Of a stretch of 64,000 nucleotides of DNA, positions 9,621 to 17,929 are shown one piece after another. The stretch's first letter is position 1, and every line of letters starts with the position of its first letter. The stretch comes from RBG-16-66-20 sp040752005 (lineage in GTDB: Bacteria > Pseudomonadota > Gammaproteobacteria > Burkholderiales > SG8-39). Where the stretch lies: assembly GCA_040752005.1 (NCBI GenBank), contig JBFMFX010000010.1, positions 1-64,000 on the forward strand, read 5' to 3'. The notes beneath the pieces are model-generated. The model did no database searches and was not told the origin of the DNA. It saw only the letters and a list, made by a program, of their open reading frames with translations. The position numbers were made by a program, and so were the translations under genes.

Positions 9621-10244
9621 CTACCTCCCTCCGTGCGGTTCCTGCCGCGCGGACCGGGCCGAGCGGACCTCGTTGTCGTTTCCCGCTGCGTCGGTTGCGC
9701 CGTCTTCGGTGCGCACGTCCGCGGCGGGCGTATCTCGGCGAGGCGCGTTTTCGCCGGGGGCGACCAGCTCCAGCCGGGTGCCGGCGATCCGGTCGTGCAG
9801 GAACTGGCCGTCGCGGTCCACCAGTGCCCAGCCGATGCCGGCGCCGGCGAGCGCGAGCGTGGCGAACGCAAGCCACGGGTCGCGGTGCACGAACGCGGCG
9901 CCGACGGCGCCGAGGAAGGCGCCGACGAGCACGCTCGCGCATGCAAAGCGCAGCAGTGCGCGCTTCGGCGACAGGTGTTGGCGGCCGGGCTCGATCAGCC
10001 GGATGCGCCACGCCTTCATGGCGAGCGTCTGGCCGCCGCGCAGCCAGCACCACAGGAAGTACGCTCCAAAGACGAGGAGCAGGAACGCCTGCAGAAGCAC
10101 GCGCCGCCAACCCTCGATCCGGACGGTTCCGGCAGCGAGCTGGAAAAGCGAGGTGGCGGCGAACGCGATCGCGACGAGCAGCAAGCCCTCGTAGAGCATG
10201 CTCGCCAGGCGCCGGCCGAGGCTCGGGATCCGCCCGGGGCTCAC
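9621..10244 (-). CDS. RDD-family membrane protein
   Basis: A 207-residue inner-membrane protein of the RDD family, named for conserved Arg-Asp-Asp positions. About four hydrophobic segments are visible (near residues 18-37, 47-66, 100-118 and 120-135), with the family elements SLGRRLASMLYEGLLL at the N-terminus and GGQTLAMKAWRIRLI after the second segment. The C-terminal ~50 residues are polar. Function is mostly unknown; some members are proposed ion exchangers. One base separates it from DUF3106 upstream and two bases from the TPR gene downstream, so all are probably one transcript. Confidence 0.85.
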   Translation of the reverse strand: MSPGRIPSLGRRLASMLYEGLLLVAIAFAATSLFQLAAGTVRIEGWRRVLLQAFLLLVFGAYFLWCWLRGGQTLAMKAWRIRLIEPGRQHLSPKRALLRFACASVLVGAFLGAVGAAFVHRDPWLAFATLALAGAGIGWALVDRDGQFLHDRIAGTRLELVAPGENAPRRDTPAADVRTEDGATDAAGNDNEVRSARSARQEPHGGR

Positions 10245-10245
10245 C

Positions 10246-10758
10246 TCAGGGCTGCGGCGGGATCGTGCGCGATGCCGCGCCGGAGGCCTTCGGTGGCGCC
10301 GCGCGACGCTTGCGCACCTCGGCCCGCGTTTCGACCGGCGGCACGTCGAACATGCGCCGCTCCTCCGGCGACAGCGCCTGATACTCGGCCCAGTAGCGGC
10401 GCAGCGCCTCGCGCCGGTCCGGCGCGATCCTCTCGAGATTGCGATATTGCTGGCGCGCCTGCCAGCGCTGCTCGGTGCTCAGGCGCGCCCACTTCTCCAT
10501 CCGGCGCTGGACGCGCTGCTGCTCCGCGGGCGTCATCGTCGGATAGCGCTTGGCGATCCCGAGCCATTTGCGCTTGCGCTCGGGCGAAAGCCGGTTCCAC
10601 TCCTCGCGCAGCGGGGCGAGCACTTGCTGCTGGTCGGCGGTGAGGGATGCCCACTCGTGTCCCTTGGCGGGTCCGGCCTGTGCACCGAGGGCCGCGCCGG
10701 CGAGCGCGAGCGCCGTAACCAGCGAGCGCGCTAGCCGCCGGTACGCTTGCGCAGCCAC
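10246..10758 (-). CDS. DUF3106-domain exported protein
   Basis: A 170-residue protein with an N-terminal signal peptide (SLVTALALAGAALGAQA, about residues 12-27) and then three to four near-repeats of a Trp-containing helical unit with 'LSPERKRKW', 'LSTEQRWQ' and 'LSPEERRMF' patterns, which define DUF3106. The C-terminus is Ala/Pro/Arg-rich. The role is unknown; its place just after an ECF sigma factor and DUF3619 suggests a periplasmic stress-sensing or accessory protein of that regulon (inference). The GTG start overlaps the end of DUF3619 by 28 bp. Confidence 0.82.
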   Translation of the reverse strand: MAAQAYRRLARSLVTALALAGAALGAQAGPAKGHEWASLTADQQQVLAPLREEWNRLSPERKRKWLGIAKRYPTMTPAEQQRVQRRMEKWARLSTEQRWQARQQYRNLERIAPDRREALRRYWAEYQALSPEERRMFDVPPVETRAEVRKRRAAPPKASGAASRTIPPQP

Positions 10759-11111
10759 GCCTCGAATCCCTTGTCGAGATAGGCCTCGAGCGGCAGATCG
10801 TCGGCGAGCAGACGCGCGTCAATCTCCTCCAGTTCGGCGGCGCGCTGCTCCTGCTGCCAGGAGTAGATCGCGGCAAGGCCCGCGATCGCCACCGCCAGCG
10901 GCAACAGCACCCGGCGCGACAGTCCGCCGAGACCGCCGACCCGCGCAAGGGCATTCGCCGCGACGGCCAGATCCTCGCTCGCGCGCTCGGGCTTTTGCGC
11001 CGCGAGCGCCCGCTCGCGCGCTTCGCGCAGCCGCGCGCTCGCGCGCGGGCTGAGCCGCGTGCCCTCGTTCAGAGCCTGCTTCACCTTCAATCCGAAGCTG
11101 ATTTCGTTCAT
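10731..11111 (-). CDS. DUF3619-family membrane protein, possible anti-sigma partner
   Basis: A 126-residue protein: a cytoplasmic helical N-terminus (MNEISFGLKVKQALNEGTRL onward, rich in Arg/Ala), one membrane segment at about residues 68-86, and a short periplasmic tail containing LLADDLPLEAYLDKGFEAWL. This is the DUF3619 pattern seen next to ECF sigma factors in betaproteobacteria. The cytoplasmic-helix/single-TM/periplasmic-tail topology is that of small anti-sigma factors, so I infer it may hold the sigma factor encoded 17 bp upstream; no experiment known to me proves it. Confidence 0.8.
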   Translation of the reverse strand: MNEISFGLKVKQALNEGTRLSPRASARLREARERALAAQKPERASEDLAVAANALARVGGLGGLSRRVLLPLAVAIAGLAAIYSWQQEQRAAELEEIDARLLADDLPLEAYLDKGFEAWLRKRTGG

Positions 11112-11128
11112 GGTGCTTTCCCGGCGCC

Positions 11129-11695
11129 TCAGAGCGTGATCCCCCGCGCCTTCAACGCGGCCGCCAGCGCGTGCGCGGCCCGGGAGCAATGCGTCTTCAC
11201 GCTGCCCTCCGAGCACCCCATCGCCTTGGCGGTCTCCGCAACGTCGAGTTCCTCCCAATAACGCAGGAGGAACGCCTGACGTTGACGGGAGGGTAGCTTG
11301 GCAACCTCTTCATTAATGATTTCAATGACTTGCGTTCTCTCCAGCAGTTCCGCGGGGCAATTTTCAGGATTCGACCCCTGCCCGGCGCGCAGAGTTTCCA
11401 GCGGATCGTGCTCCTCGTCTTCCCGGCCGGGCGAAAGCGAGGAGAGCAGCGTCGTCCACAACGAGCGCACCCGCTGGCGCCGGTACCAGTCGCGGATCGC
11501 GTTCTGGAGGATCCTCTGAAAAAGCGGCGCAAGCTCCGCCGCTGGCCGGTCGCCGTAGCGCTCGGCAAGGCGCAGCATCGCATCCTGGACGATGTCGAGC
11601 GCCGCCTCCTCGTCGCGCACCGCGAAGAGCGCCTGCCTGAATGCGCGTCGCTCGACGTCGTGCAGAAACGCCGATAGCTCGCTGCGTGATGCCAG
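11129..11695 (-). CDS. RNA polymerase ECF-type sigma factor
   Basis: Group IV sigma-70 factor. Region 2 is seen around FRQALFAVRDEEAALDIVQD and the following residues with the core-binding Asp cluster, and region 4 as a helix-turn-helix near the C-terminus (LDVAETAKAMGCSEGSVKTH). I place the start at a CTG at 11693-11695 because it is preceded by GAGAGGGA with good spacing and gives 188 residues beginning MASRSELSAFLHDVERRAF, as expected for the family. The only other in-frame start is a GTG at 11779 that adds 28 low-similarity residues without a good ribosome site. Divergent from ilvB; heads the DUF3619-DUF3106-RDD-TPR string. Confidence 0.88.
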   Translation of the reverse strand: MASRSELSAFLHDVERRAFRQALFAVRDEEAALDIVQDAMLRLAERYGDRPAAELAPLFQRILQNAIRDWYRRQRVRSLWTTLLSSLSPGREDEEHDPLETLRAGQGSNPENCPAELLERTQVIEIINEEVAKLPSRQRQAFLLRYWEELDVAETAKAMGCSEGSVKTHCSRAAHALAAALKARGITL

Positions 11696-11847
11696 AGAAG
11701 TCCCTCTCTTGCCGGGCGCCGTGGGAGGTTTATTGTTGTGCCGGGCGATGTTACCAAAGCGTCCAGCGGCCTCGGGCACGCGCCTTGACCGCAGCGCAGC
11801 AAGCGGTTAACGTCCCGACTTTTATCCGATTTTTCGCGGCGAACGCC

Positions 11848-13581
11848 ATGGATCGTGTGAAGACCGAGGTACTGACCGGTGCCGAAATCGTCGTGCGCTG
11901 TCTGCAGGCGGAAGGCGTCGAGTACGTCTTCGGCTACCCGGGCGGCGCGGTCCTCTGGATCTACGACGAGCTGTTCAAGCAAGACAAGGTTCGCCATGTG
12001 CTGGTGCGCCACGAACAGGCCGCGGCGCACGCCGCCGACGCCTACTCGCGCTCGTCGAACAAGATCGGCGTGTGCCTTGTCACCTCGGGCCCGGGAGTCA
12101 CCAACGCGGTCACCGGAATCGCCACCGCGTACATGGATTCGATCCCGATGGTTGTGCTCACCGGGCAGGTGCCGACGCACGCGATCGGCCAGGATGCGTT
12201 CCAGGAGTGCGACACCGTCGGCATCACCCGCCCCTGCGTCAAGCACAATTTCCTGGTCAAGGACGTGCGCGACCTGGCGGTGACGATCAAGAAGGCGTTC
12301 CATATCGCGACCACGGGGCGGCCCGGGCCGGTGCTGGTGGACATTCCGAAGGACGTCACCACGCAGCGTTGCGAGTTTCACTACCCGGAAACGATCTCGC
12401 TGCGCTCGTACAACCCGGTGAAGCGCGGCCATTCGGGGCAGATCCGCAAGGCGGTGCAGCTGCTGCTGGAGGCGAAGCGCCCGATGGTCTACACCGGCGG
12501 CGGCGTGATTCTGTCGAACGCCTCGGCGCAGCTGCGCGAGCTTGTCCGGATGCTCGGTTTTCCCTGCACCAATACGCTGATGGGGTTGGGGGGGTATCCG
12601 GGCACCGACCGGCAGTTCCTCGGCATGCTTGGCATGCACGGCACCTACGAGGCGAACATGGCGATGCAGCACTGCGACGTGCTGCTTGCGATCGGCGCGC
12701 GCTTCGACGACAGGGTGATCGGCAATCCGGCGCATTTCGCGCAGAACCCGAGGAAGATCATCCACATCGACATTGACCCGTCGTCCATCTCCAAGCGGGT
12801 CAAGGTGGATGTGCCGATCGTCGGCAACATACCCGACGTGCTCGACGAGATGCTGAAGCTCGTCGGCGCGGCGCTCAAGGATGGCCGGGGACCGGATGCG
12901 GCGGCGCTCGCCGAGTGGTGGCGCCAGATCGAGGCTTGGCGCGCAAAGGACTGCCTGAAGTACGACCGCGGCGCGAAAGTCATCAAGCCGCAGTTCGTGC
13001 TGGAGAAGCTCTACGAGGTGACGCGGGGCGAGGCGATCGTCACCTCCGACGTCGGCCAGCACCAGATGTGGGCGGCGCAGTTCTACAAGTTCGACCGGCC
13101 GCGACGCTGGATCAACTCCGGCGGGCTGGGCACCATGGGTTTCGGGCTGCCGGCGGCGATGGGTGCGCAGCTCGCCAACCCCGGCGCGACGGTGGTGTGC
13201 GTGACCGGCGAGTCCTCGATCCAGATGTGCTTGCAGGAACTGTCCACCTGCAAGCAGTATCGCCTGCCGATCAAGATCGTGAACCTCAACAACAAGTACA
13301 TGGGGATGGTGCGCCAGTGGCAGCAGTTCTTCCACGGCAATCGCTACTCGGAGTCGTACATGGACGCGTTGCCCGACTTCGTCAGGCTCGCCGAGGGCTA
13401 CGGCCACTCCGGCATGAAGATCGAGCGGCCGGAGGATGTGGAGCCGGCGCTACGCGAGGCGCTCGGGCGCCGGAACGACCTCGTGTTCCTCGACTTCGTC
13501 ACCGATCCGGCCGAAAACGTCTACCCGATGGTGCCCGGGGGCAAGGGCATCACCGAAATGATCCTCGCCGAGGATCTCTGA
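11848..13581 (+). CDS. ilvB: Acetolactate synthase large subunit
   Basis: TPP- and FAD-dependent enzyme making acetolactate or acetohydroxybutyrate, the first common step to valine, leucine and isoleucine. The 577 residues include YVFGYPGGAVLWIYDE with the catalytic Glu region (HEQAAAHAADAY), the FAD domain, and the TPP-binding region near residues 440-490 (LNNKYMGMVRQWQQFF). The start at 11848 (MDRVKTEVLTGAEIV) is the family start; the frame is open upstream only as chance sequence. A weak promoter-like TTGACC-17-TAACGT lies at 11785-11813. First gene of ilvB-ilvN-ilvC-psd-pssA. Confidence 0.97.
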   Translation: MDRVKTEVLTGAEIVVRCLQAEGVEYVFGYPGGAVLWIYDELFKQDKVRHVLVRHEQAAAHAADAYSRSSNKIGVCLVTSGPGVTNAVTGIATAYMDSIPMVVLTGQVPTHAIGQDAFQECDTVGITRPCVKHNFLVKDVRDLAVTIKKAFHIATTGRPGPVLVDIPKDVTTQRCEFHYPETISLRSYNPVKRGHSGQIRKAVQLLLEAKRPMVYTGGGVILSNASAQLRELVRMLGFPCTNTLMGLGGYPGTDRQFLGMLGMHGTYEANMAMQHCDVLLAIGARFDDRVIGNPAHFAQNPRKIIHIDIDPSSISKRVKVDVPIVGNIPDVLDEMLKLVGAALKDGRGPDAAALAEWWRQIEAWRAKDCLKYDRGAKVIKPQFVLEKLYEVTRGEAIVTSDVGQHQMWAAQFYKFDRPRRWINSGGLGTMGFGLPAAMGAQLANPGATVVCVTGESSIQMCLQELSTCKQYRLPIKIVNLNNKYMGMVRQWQQFFHGNRYSESYMDALPDFVRLAEGYGHSGMKIERPEDVEPALREALGRRNDLVFLDFVTDPAENVYPMVPGGKGITEMILAEDL

Positions 13582-13663
13582 AGCGCCACGTGAGCGGAGG
13601 CTTCGAACTTCCCGCGGTGCGCCGCGCCCGGCGTGCCAAGCGCCGCGATACGCCGTAGAACTT

Positions 13664-14155
13664 ATGCGTCACATCATCTCCATTCTGGTCGAAAACGAGG
13701 CCGGGGCGCTGTCGCGCATCGCCGGCCTTTTCTCCGCGCGCGGATACAACATCGAATCGCTGACGGTTGCGCCCACCGAGGACGCGTCGCTGTCGCGGAT
13801 GACGATCGTCACCACCGGCTCCGACGACGTGATCGAGCAGATCACCAAGCAGCTCAACAAGCTGATCGAGGTGGTGAAGGTGGTGGACCTATCGGAGGCC
13901 GAGCACATCGAGCGCGAGCTGATGCTGATCAAGGTGCGCGCCGGGCCGCGCGAGCGCGAGGAGATGAAGCGCATGGCGGACATCTTCCGCGGGCGCATCA
14001 TCGACGTCTCGGACAACAGCTACACCATCGAGCTGACCGGTAACGGCGCCAAGCTCGACGCGTTCATTCGTGCGCTCGAGCCGGGCGTGATCATGGAGAC
14101 GGTGCGCACCGGCACGAGCGGCATCGGCCGCGGCAACCGCGTACTCAGGGCATAG
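13664..14155 (+). CDS. ilvN: Acetolactate synthase small (regulatory) subunit
   Basis: Regulatory subunit that activates the catalytic subunit and gives valine feedback control. The 163 residues begin with an ACT domain (RHIISILVENEAGALSRIAG, residues 2-21; GLFSARGYNIESLTV following) and end with the conserved C-terminal domain. Length and start are standard. It lies 82 bp after ilvB and 11 bp before ilvC in the same operon. Confidence is high because both sequence and neighbours are canonical. Confidence 0.97.
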   Translation: MRHIISILVENEAGALSRIAGLFSARGYNIESLTVAPTEDASLSRMTIVTTGSDDVIEQITKQLNKLIEVVKVVDLSEAEHIERELMLIKVRAGPREREEMKRMADIFRGRIIDVSDNSYTIELTGNGAKLDAFIRALEPGVIMETVRTGTSGIGRGNRVLRA

Positions 14156-14166
14156 GGAGAAGCTGC

Positions 14167-15183
14167 ATGAAGGTCTATTACGACAAGGACGCCGATCTTT
14201 CGCTCGTCAAGGGCCGCAAGGTCGCGATCATCGGCTACGGCTCGCAGGGCCACGCGCACGCGCTCAATCTGAAGGAGTCGGGGGTGAAGGTGACCGTCGG
14301 GCTGCGCAAGGGCGGCGCCTCCTGGGACAAGGCGAAGAAGGCGGGACTCAAGGTCGCCGAGGTGCCGGAGGCGGTCAAGGGCGCCGACATCGTGATGATC
14401 CTGCTGCCGGACGAGCATCACCCGCAGGTGTACAAGGACTGGGTCGAGCCGAACCTCAGGAAGGGGGGCTCGCTCGCGTTCGCGCACGGCTTCAACATCC
14501 ACTACGGGTTCATCCAGCCGCGCGCCGACCTTGACGTGTGGATGGTGGCGCCCAAGGCCCCGGGCCACACGGTGCGCTCGACCTACGCCGCTGGCGGCGG
14601 CACGCCGATGCTCGTCGCCGTGCACCAGAACCCCTCGCGTAAGGCGCGCGACATGGCGTTGTCGTACGCCGCGGCGATCGGCGGCGGCAAGGCAGGGATC
14701 ATCGAGACCACCTTCCGCGAGGAAACCGAAACCGACCTCTTCGGCGAGCAGACGGTGCTCTGCGGCGGCTGCGTCGAGCTGGTCAAGGCGGGATTCGAGA
14801 CGCTGGTCGAGGCCGGCTACGCGCCGGAGATGGCGTACTTCGAGTGTCTGCACGAACTCAAGCTCATCGTCGACCTGATGTACGAGGGCGGCATCGGCAC
14901 GATGAATTACTCGATTTCGAACAACGCCGAGTACGGCGAGTACGTCACCGGACCGAAAATCATTGACGAGGGCGTGCGCCGGCGCATGCGCGAGGCGCTG
15001 GCGCGCATTCAGTCGGGCGAGTACGCCAAGGAGTTCGTGCTGGAGAACCGCGCCGGCGCGCCGACGCTGCTCTCGCGCCGGCGCCAGACCGCGGAGCACC
15101 CGATCGAGAAGGTCGGCGCGCGCCTGCGGGAGATGATGCCGTGGATCAAGCGCAACCGCCTCGTAGACACCTCGAAGAACTGA
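14167..15183 (+). CDS. ilvC: Ketol-acid reductoisomerase
   Basis: NADPH-dependent rearrangement and reduction of acetolactate or acetohydroxybutyrate to the dihydroxy acids of valine and isoleucine synthesis. The 338-residue class I (short) enzyme has the Rossmann motif GYGSQGHAHALNLKESG near residues 24-40, and the metal-binding acidic residues of the knotted C-terminal domain (EETETDLFGEQTVLCGG, about 185-201). The start has an AGGGAGA Shine-Dalgarno. It ends 2 bp before the psd start chosen here. Confidence 0.97.
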   Translation: MKVYYDKDADLSLVKGRKVAIIGYGSQGHAHALNLKESGVKVTVGLRKGGASWDKAKKAGLKVAEVPEAVKGADIVMILLPDEHHPQVYKDWVEPNLRKGGSLAFAHGFNIHYGFIQPRADLDVWMVAPKAPGHTVRSTYAAGGGTPMLVAVHQNPSRKARDMALSYAAAIGGGKAGIIETTFREETETDLFGEQTVLCGGCVELVKAGFETLVEAGYAPEMAYFECLHELKLIVDLMYEGGIGTMNYSISNNAEYGEYVTGPKIIDEGVRRRMREALARIQSGEYAKEFVLENRAGAPTLLSRRRQTAEHPIEKVGARLREMMPWIKRNRLVDTSKN

Positions 15184-15185
15184 AC

Positions 15186-15860
15186 GTGGCGCCGGAGCGG
15201 CCGGCGCCGGGCGTCTGGCCGCATCCGATCATCGCGCGCGAGGGCTGGCCGTTTCTCGGCGCGTGCGCGGGTCTCGCCACGGCGGTGACCGCGTTCGCCG
15301 GCTGGGGCTGGGCGGCGCCGTTCTGGGTCGCCGCCCTGTTCGTGCTGCAGTTCTTCCGCGACCCGGCGCGCGCGGTGCCGGCCGATCCGCGCGCGGTGCT
15401 CTCGCCCGCCGACGGCAGGATCGTCGCGGTGGAAAGGGCGCGCGACCCGTATCTGGAGCGCGATGCGCTGAAAATCTCCGTCTTCATGAACGTGTTCAAC
15501 GTGCACTCCAACCGCTCGCCGGTGGACGGCACGGTGCGTCGCCGCTGGTACTACCCGGGCTCGTTCCTCAACGCCGCGCTCGACAAGTCGTCGCTGCAGA
15601 ACGAGAGGAACGCGTTGTGGCTGCGAACGCCCGACGGGAGCGACGTCACCTGCGTGCAGATCGCCGGGCTCGTCGCGCGCAGGATCCTGTGCTACGTGGA
15701 CGAGGGCGCCGGCCTTGCGCGCGGCCAACGCTACGGGTTCATCCGCTTCGGCTCGCGCGTGGACATGTACCTGCCGCCGGATGCGCAGGCGGTCGCCGCG
15801 CTCGGCGACCGGGTCCACGCAGCCGAGTCCATCGTCGCGAGGCTCGTGCCGCGTGGGTGA
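15186..15860 (+). CDS. psd: Phosphatidylserine decarboxylase proenzyme
   Basis: Membrane-bound, pyruvoyl-dependent enzyme converting phosphatidylserine to phosphatidylethanolamine. This is the short type (224 residues): an N-terminal HPIIAREGWPFLG segment and membrane helix (about 25-55), the LSPADGRI motif, FMNVFNVHSNRSPVDG, and near the C-terminus the self-cleavage site FGSRVD, where Gly-Ser cleavage yields the pyruvoyl group. I choose the GTG at 15186; an ATG at 15141 would overlap ilvC by 43 bp and add residues unlike the family. Its stop overlaps the pssA start by 8 bp, coupling the two lipid genes. Confidence 0.92.
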   Translation: MAPERPAPGVWPHPIIAREGWPFLGACAGLATAVTAFAGWGWAAPFWVAALFVLQFFRDPARAVPADPRAVLSPADGRIVAVERARDPYLERDALKISVFMNVFNVHSNRSPVDGTVRRRWYYPGSFLNAALDKSSLQNERNALWLRTPDGSDVTCVQIAGLVARRILCYVDEGAGLARGQRYGFIRFGSRVDMYLPPDAQAVAALGDRVHAAESIVARLVPRG

Positions 15861-16662
15861 GCGGGGCGAATTCGAGGACAACGCGCTGGCGGCGCGGGGC
15901 GCCGATGCCCCCGGCGAGTCCGCGCTGCACCCGCGTCCGTTCGGCGCGCTGCGCCGGCGCGGCATCTACCTGATCCCGAACCTGCTCACGACGGCGGCGC
16001 TCTTCGCCGGCTTTTTCGCCATCGTGCAGGCGATGAACGGGCGCTTCGAGGTGGCGGCGATCGCGATCTACGTCGCCATGGTGCTCGACGGCCTGGACGG
16101 CCGGGTCGCGCGCCTCACCCATACGCAAAGCGAGTTCGGCGCCGAGTACGACAGCCTCTCGGACATGGTCTCCTTCGGCGTCGCCCCGGCGCTCGTCATG
16201 TACGAGTGGGCGATGAAGGATCTGGGTAAGCTCGGCTGGATCGCGGCGTTCGTCTACTGCGCCGGCGCGGCGCTGCGCTTGGCCCGCTTCAACACCAACC
16301 TCGATGTCGTGGACCGGCGCTTCTTCCAGGGCTTGCCGAGCCCGATGGCGGCGGCTTTCGTCGCGGGCCTGGTCTGGGTGATCGCCGACTTCGGTATCCA
16401 GCGGGCCGACTGGATCTCGTGGATCGCCTGGGGCTGCACCATGTACGCCGGCGTCACCATGGTTTCGAACGTACCCTTCTACAGCTTCAAGGACATCAAC
16501 CTGAAAAAGAGCGTGCCCTTCTGGGTGATCCTCATCGCCGTGGCCGCGATCGCGGTGATTTCGATCCGGCCGGCGGTCGTGCTGTTCCTCGTCGTCTTCG
16601 CCTACGGCGTGTCCGGCTACGCGCTCTACGCCCTCGGCACCCGGGTGCGTGTGGTGGCCTAG
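15853..16662 (+). CDS. pssA: CDP-diacylglycerol-serine O-phosphatidyltransferase
   Basis: Makes phosphatidylserine from CDP-diacylglycerol and serine, the substrate for the preceding gene product. The 269 residues hold the CDP-alcohol phosphotransferase signature DGLDGRVAR...GAEYDSLSD (roughly residues 80-105), with the four Asp residues that bind the metal, and about seven membrane segments. The GTG at 15853 is the earliest start compatible with the psd overlap; the real N-terminus may be nearer the GIYLIPNLLTTAALF segment. The psd-pssA pairing next to ilvC is typical of betaproteobacteria. Confidence 0.94.
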   Translation: MGERGEFEDNALAARGADAPGESALHPRPFGALRRRGIYLIPNLLTTAALFAGFFAIVQAMNGRFEVAAIAIYVAMVLDGLDGRVARLTHTQSEFGAEYDSLSDMVSFGVAPALVMYEWAMKDLGKLGWIAAFVYCAGAALRLARFNTNLDVVDRRFFQGLPSPMAAAFVAGLVWVIADFGIQRADWISWIAWGCTMYAGVTMVSNVPFYSFKDINLKKSVPFWVILIAVAAIAVISIRPAVVLFLVVFAYGVSGYALYALGTRVRVVA

Positions 16663-16665
16663 GGC

Positions 16666-17787
16666 GTGAAACTCGCCGGCCTGCGCGTCGTTGATCTGTC
16701 GCTTTTTCTCCCCGGGCCGTACCTCACGCGCCTCATGGCCGATCACGGCGCCGAGGTCATCAAGGTGGAGCCTCCCGGCGAGGGCGATCCGACGCGGCGC
16801 ATCGGCATCGCCGACGGACCGAGCACGGTGTATTTCCGCGGGTTGAACCGCGGCAAGAAGAGCGTCGTGCTCAACCTGAAGGAGCCGCGCGACCGGGAGG
16901 CGCTGTTCGCCCTGTGCGATACCGCCGACGTCTTCGTCGAGAGTTTCCGTCCCGGCGTCGCCGCGCGACTCGGTTTCGGCTACGAGGCGCTCGCCGCCCG
17001 CAACCCCGGGATCGTCTATTGCTCGATCAGCGCCTTCGGGCAGGACGGGCCGTACCGGGACCGGCCGTCGCACGATCTCGGCGTCGAGGCGATCGCCGGA
17101 GTGCTGTCGCAGTCGGCCGGCCGCGACGGGCAACCCGCGATTCCCGCGATTCCGGTGGCGGACATGTGCGCGGCACTCGCCGCCCTGGCGGGTGTGCTGA
17201 TGGCGCTGTTGCGGCGCGGGAAAACCGGCAGAGGCGATTACCTCGACCTGTCCATGCACGACGCGGTCGTTTCGGCCGCGCAGATCATCATGGGGCCGGC
17301 GCTGGCCGAAAACCGCCAGCCGGTGGCGCGGCACGAGCGGACCACTGGGGGCGCGGCGTTCTATCAGATCTACGACACCGCCGACGGCCGCCACATCGCG
17401 CTCGCCGGGCAAGAGATGAAGTTCGTACGAAACCTGCTCGGGGCACTCGGGCGCCCGGATCTCGTGGCGCTGTGCGAGAAGGGCCCGGGGCCGCACCAGG
17501 AGCCGGTGGAAGCGTTCCTGCGCGCGACGTTTCGCACGAAGACGCGTGCCGAGTGGATCGCGATCCTGTCGCAGCTCGACGTCTGTTTCGGCGAGCTGAA
17601 CACACTGCCTGAAGCGCTCGCCGATCCGCACCTCGTCGCGCGCGGCATGGTGCTCGGCGACAGGCTCGGGCGGCGCCACCTCAACACGCCGCTGCGGTTC
17701 CTGAACGAACCGGCGGCGCCGGAACTCGGCGAGCCCGCGCTCGACGAGCACGGCGCGCAGTTGCGCGCCGCCCCCGGCGCCCGCTAG
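16666..17787 (+). CDS. CaiB/BaiF (class III) CoA-transferase family protein
   Basis: Family III CoA-transferases move CoA between carboxylic acids; the family also includes alpha-methylacyl-CoA racemase. The 373-residue product starts MKLAGLRVVDLSLFLPGPYL, has the FRGLNRGKKSVVLNLK segment (57-72), and an Asp at position 166 (IPVADMCAALAALAG) where the family's nucleophile lies. Starts with GTG only 3 bp after the pssA stop, so it is co-transcribed with lipid genes. The substrate is unknown. A TRAP transporter and CitE-like lyases nearby suggest acyl-CoA handling of an imported acid such as a methyl-branched dicarboxylate (inference). Confidence 0.88.
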   Translation: MKLAGLRVVDLSLFLPGPYLTRLMADHGAEVIKVEPPGEGDPTRRIGIADGPSTVYFRGLNRGKKSVVLNLKEPRDREALFALCDTADVFVESFRPGVAARLGFGYEALAARNPGIVYCSISAFGQDGPYRDRPSHDLGVEAIAGVLSQSAGRDGQPAIPAIPVADMCAALAALAGVLMALLRRGKTGRGDYLDLSMHDAVVSAAQIIMGPALAENRQPVARHERTTGGAAFYQIYDTADGRHIALAGQEMKFVRNLLGALGRPDLVALCEKGPGPHQEPVEAFLRATFRTKTRAEWIAILSQLDVCFGELNTLPEALADPHLVARGMVLGDRLGRRHLNTPLRFLNEPAAPELGEPALDEHGAQLRAAPGAR

Positions 17788-17929
17788 CCGCGGCCCCGCG
17801 CGGTGCGCCGCGCACCCGGCGCGCGAGGCGGTGGCAGTCGAATTCCTGCGGTGCGAGCGAGCGCAGGGCGCCTGCGCGGCTTGCTCGGGTACTGGCTCCG
17901 CATGCGCCGGGGGTGCCGGACTTGCGCGC

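Noticed and set aside
17803..17815. GTGCG-CCG-CGCAC inverted repeat between the CoA-transferase and dctM genes as a terminator
   Set aside because: Only a 5-bp stem in very GC-rich sequence, with no T-run on either strand; such repeats occur by chance here.
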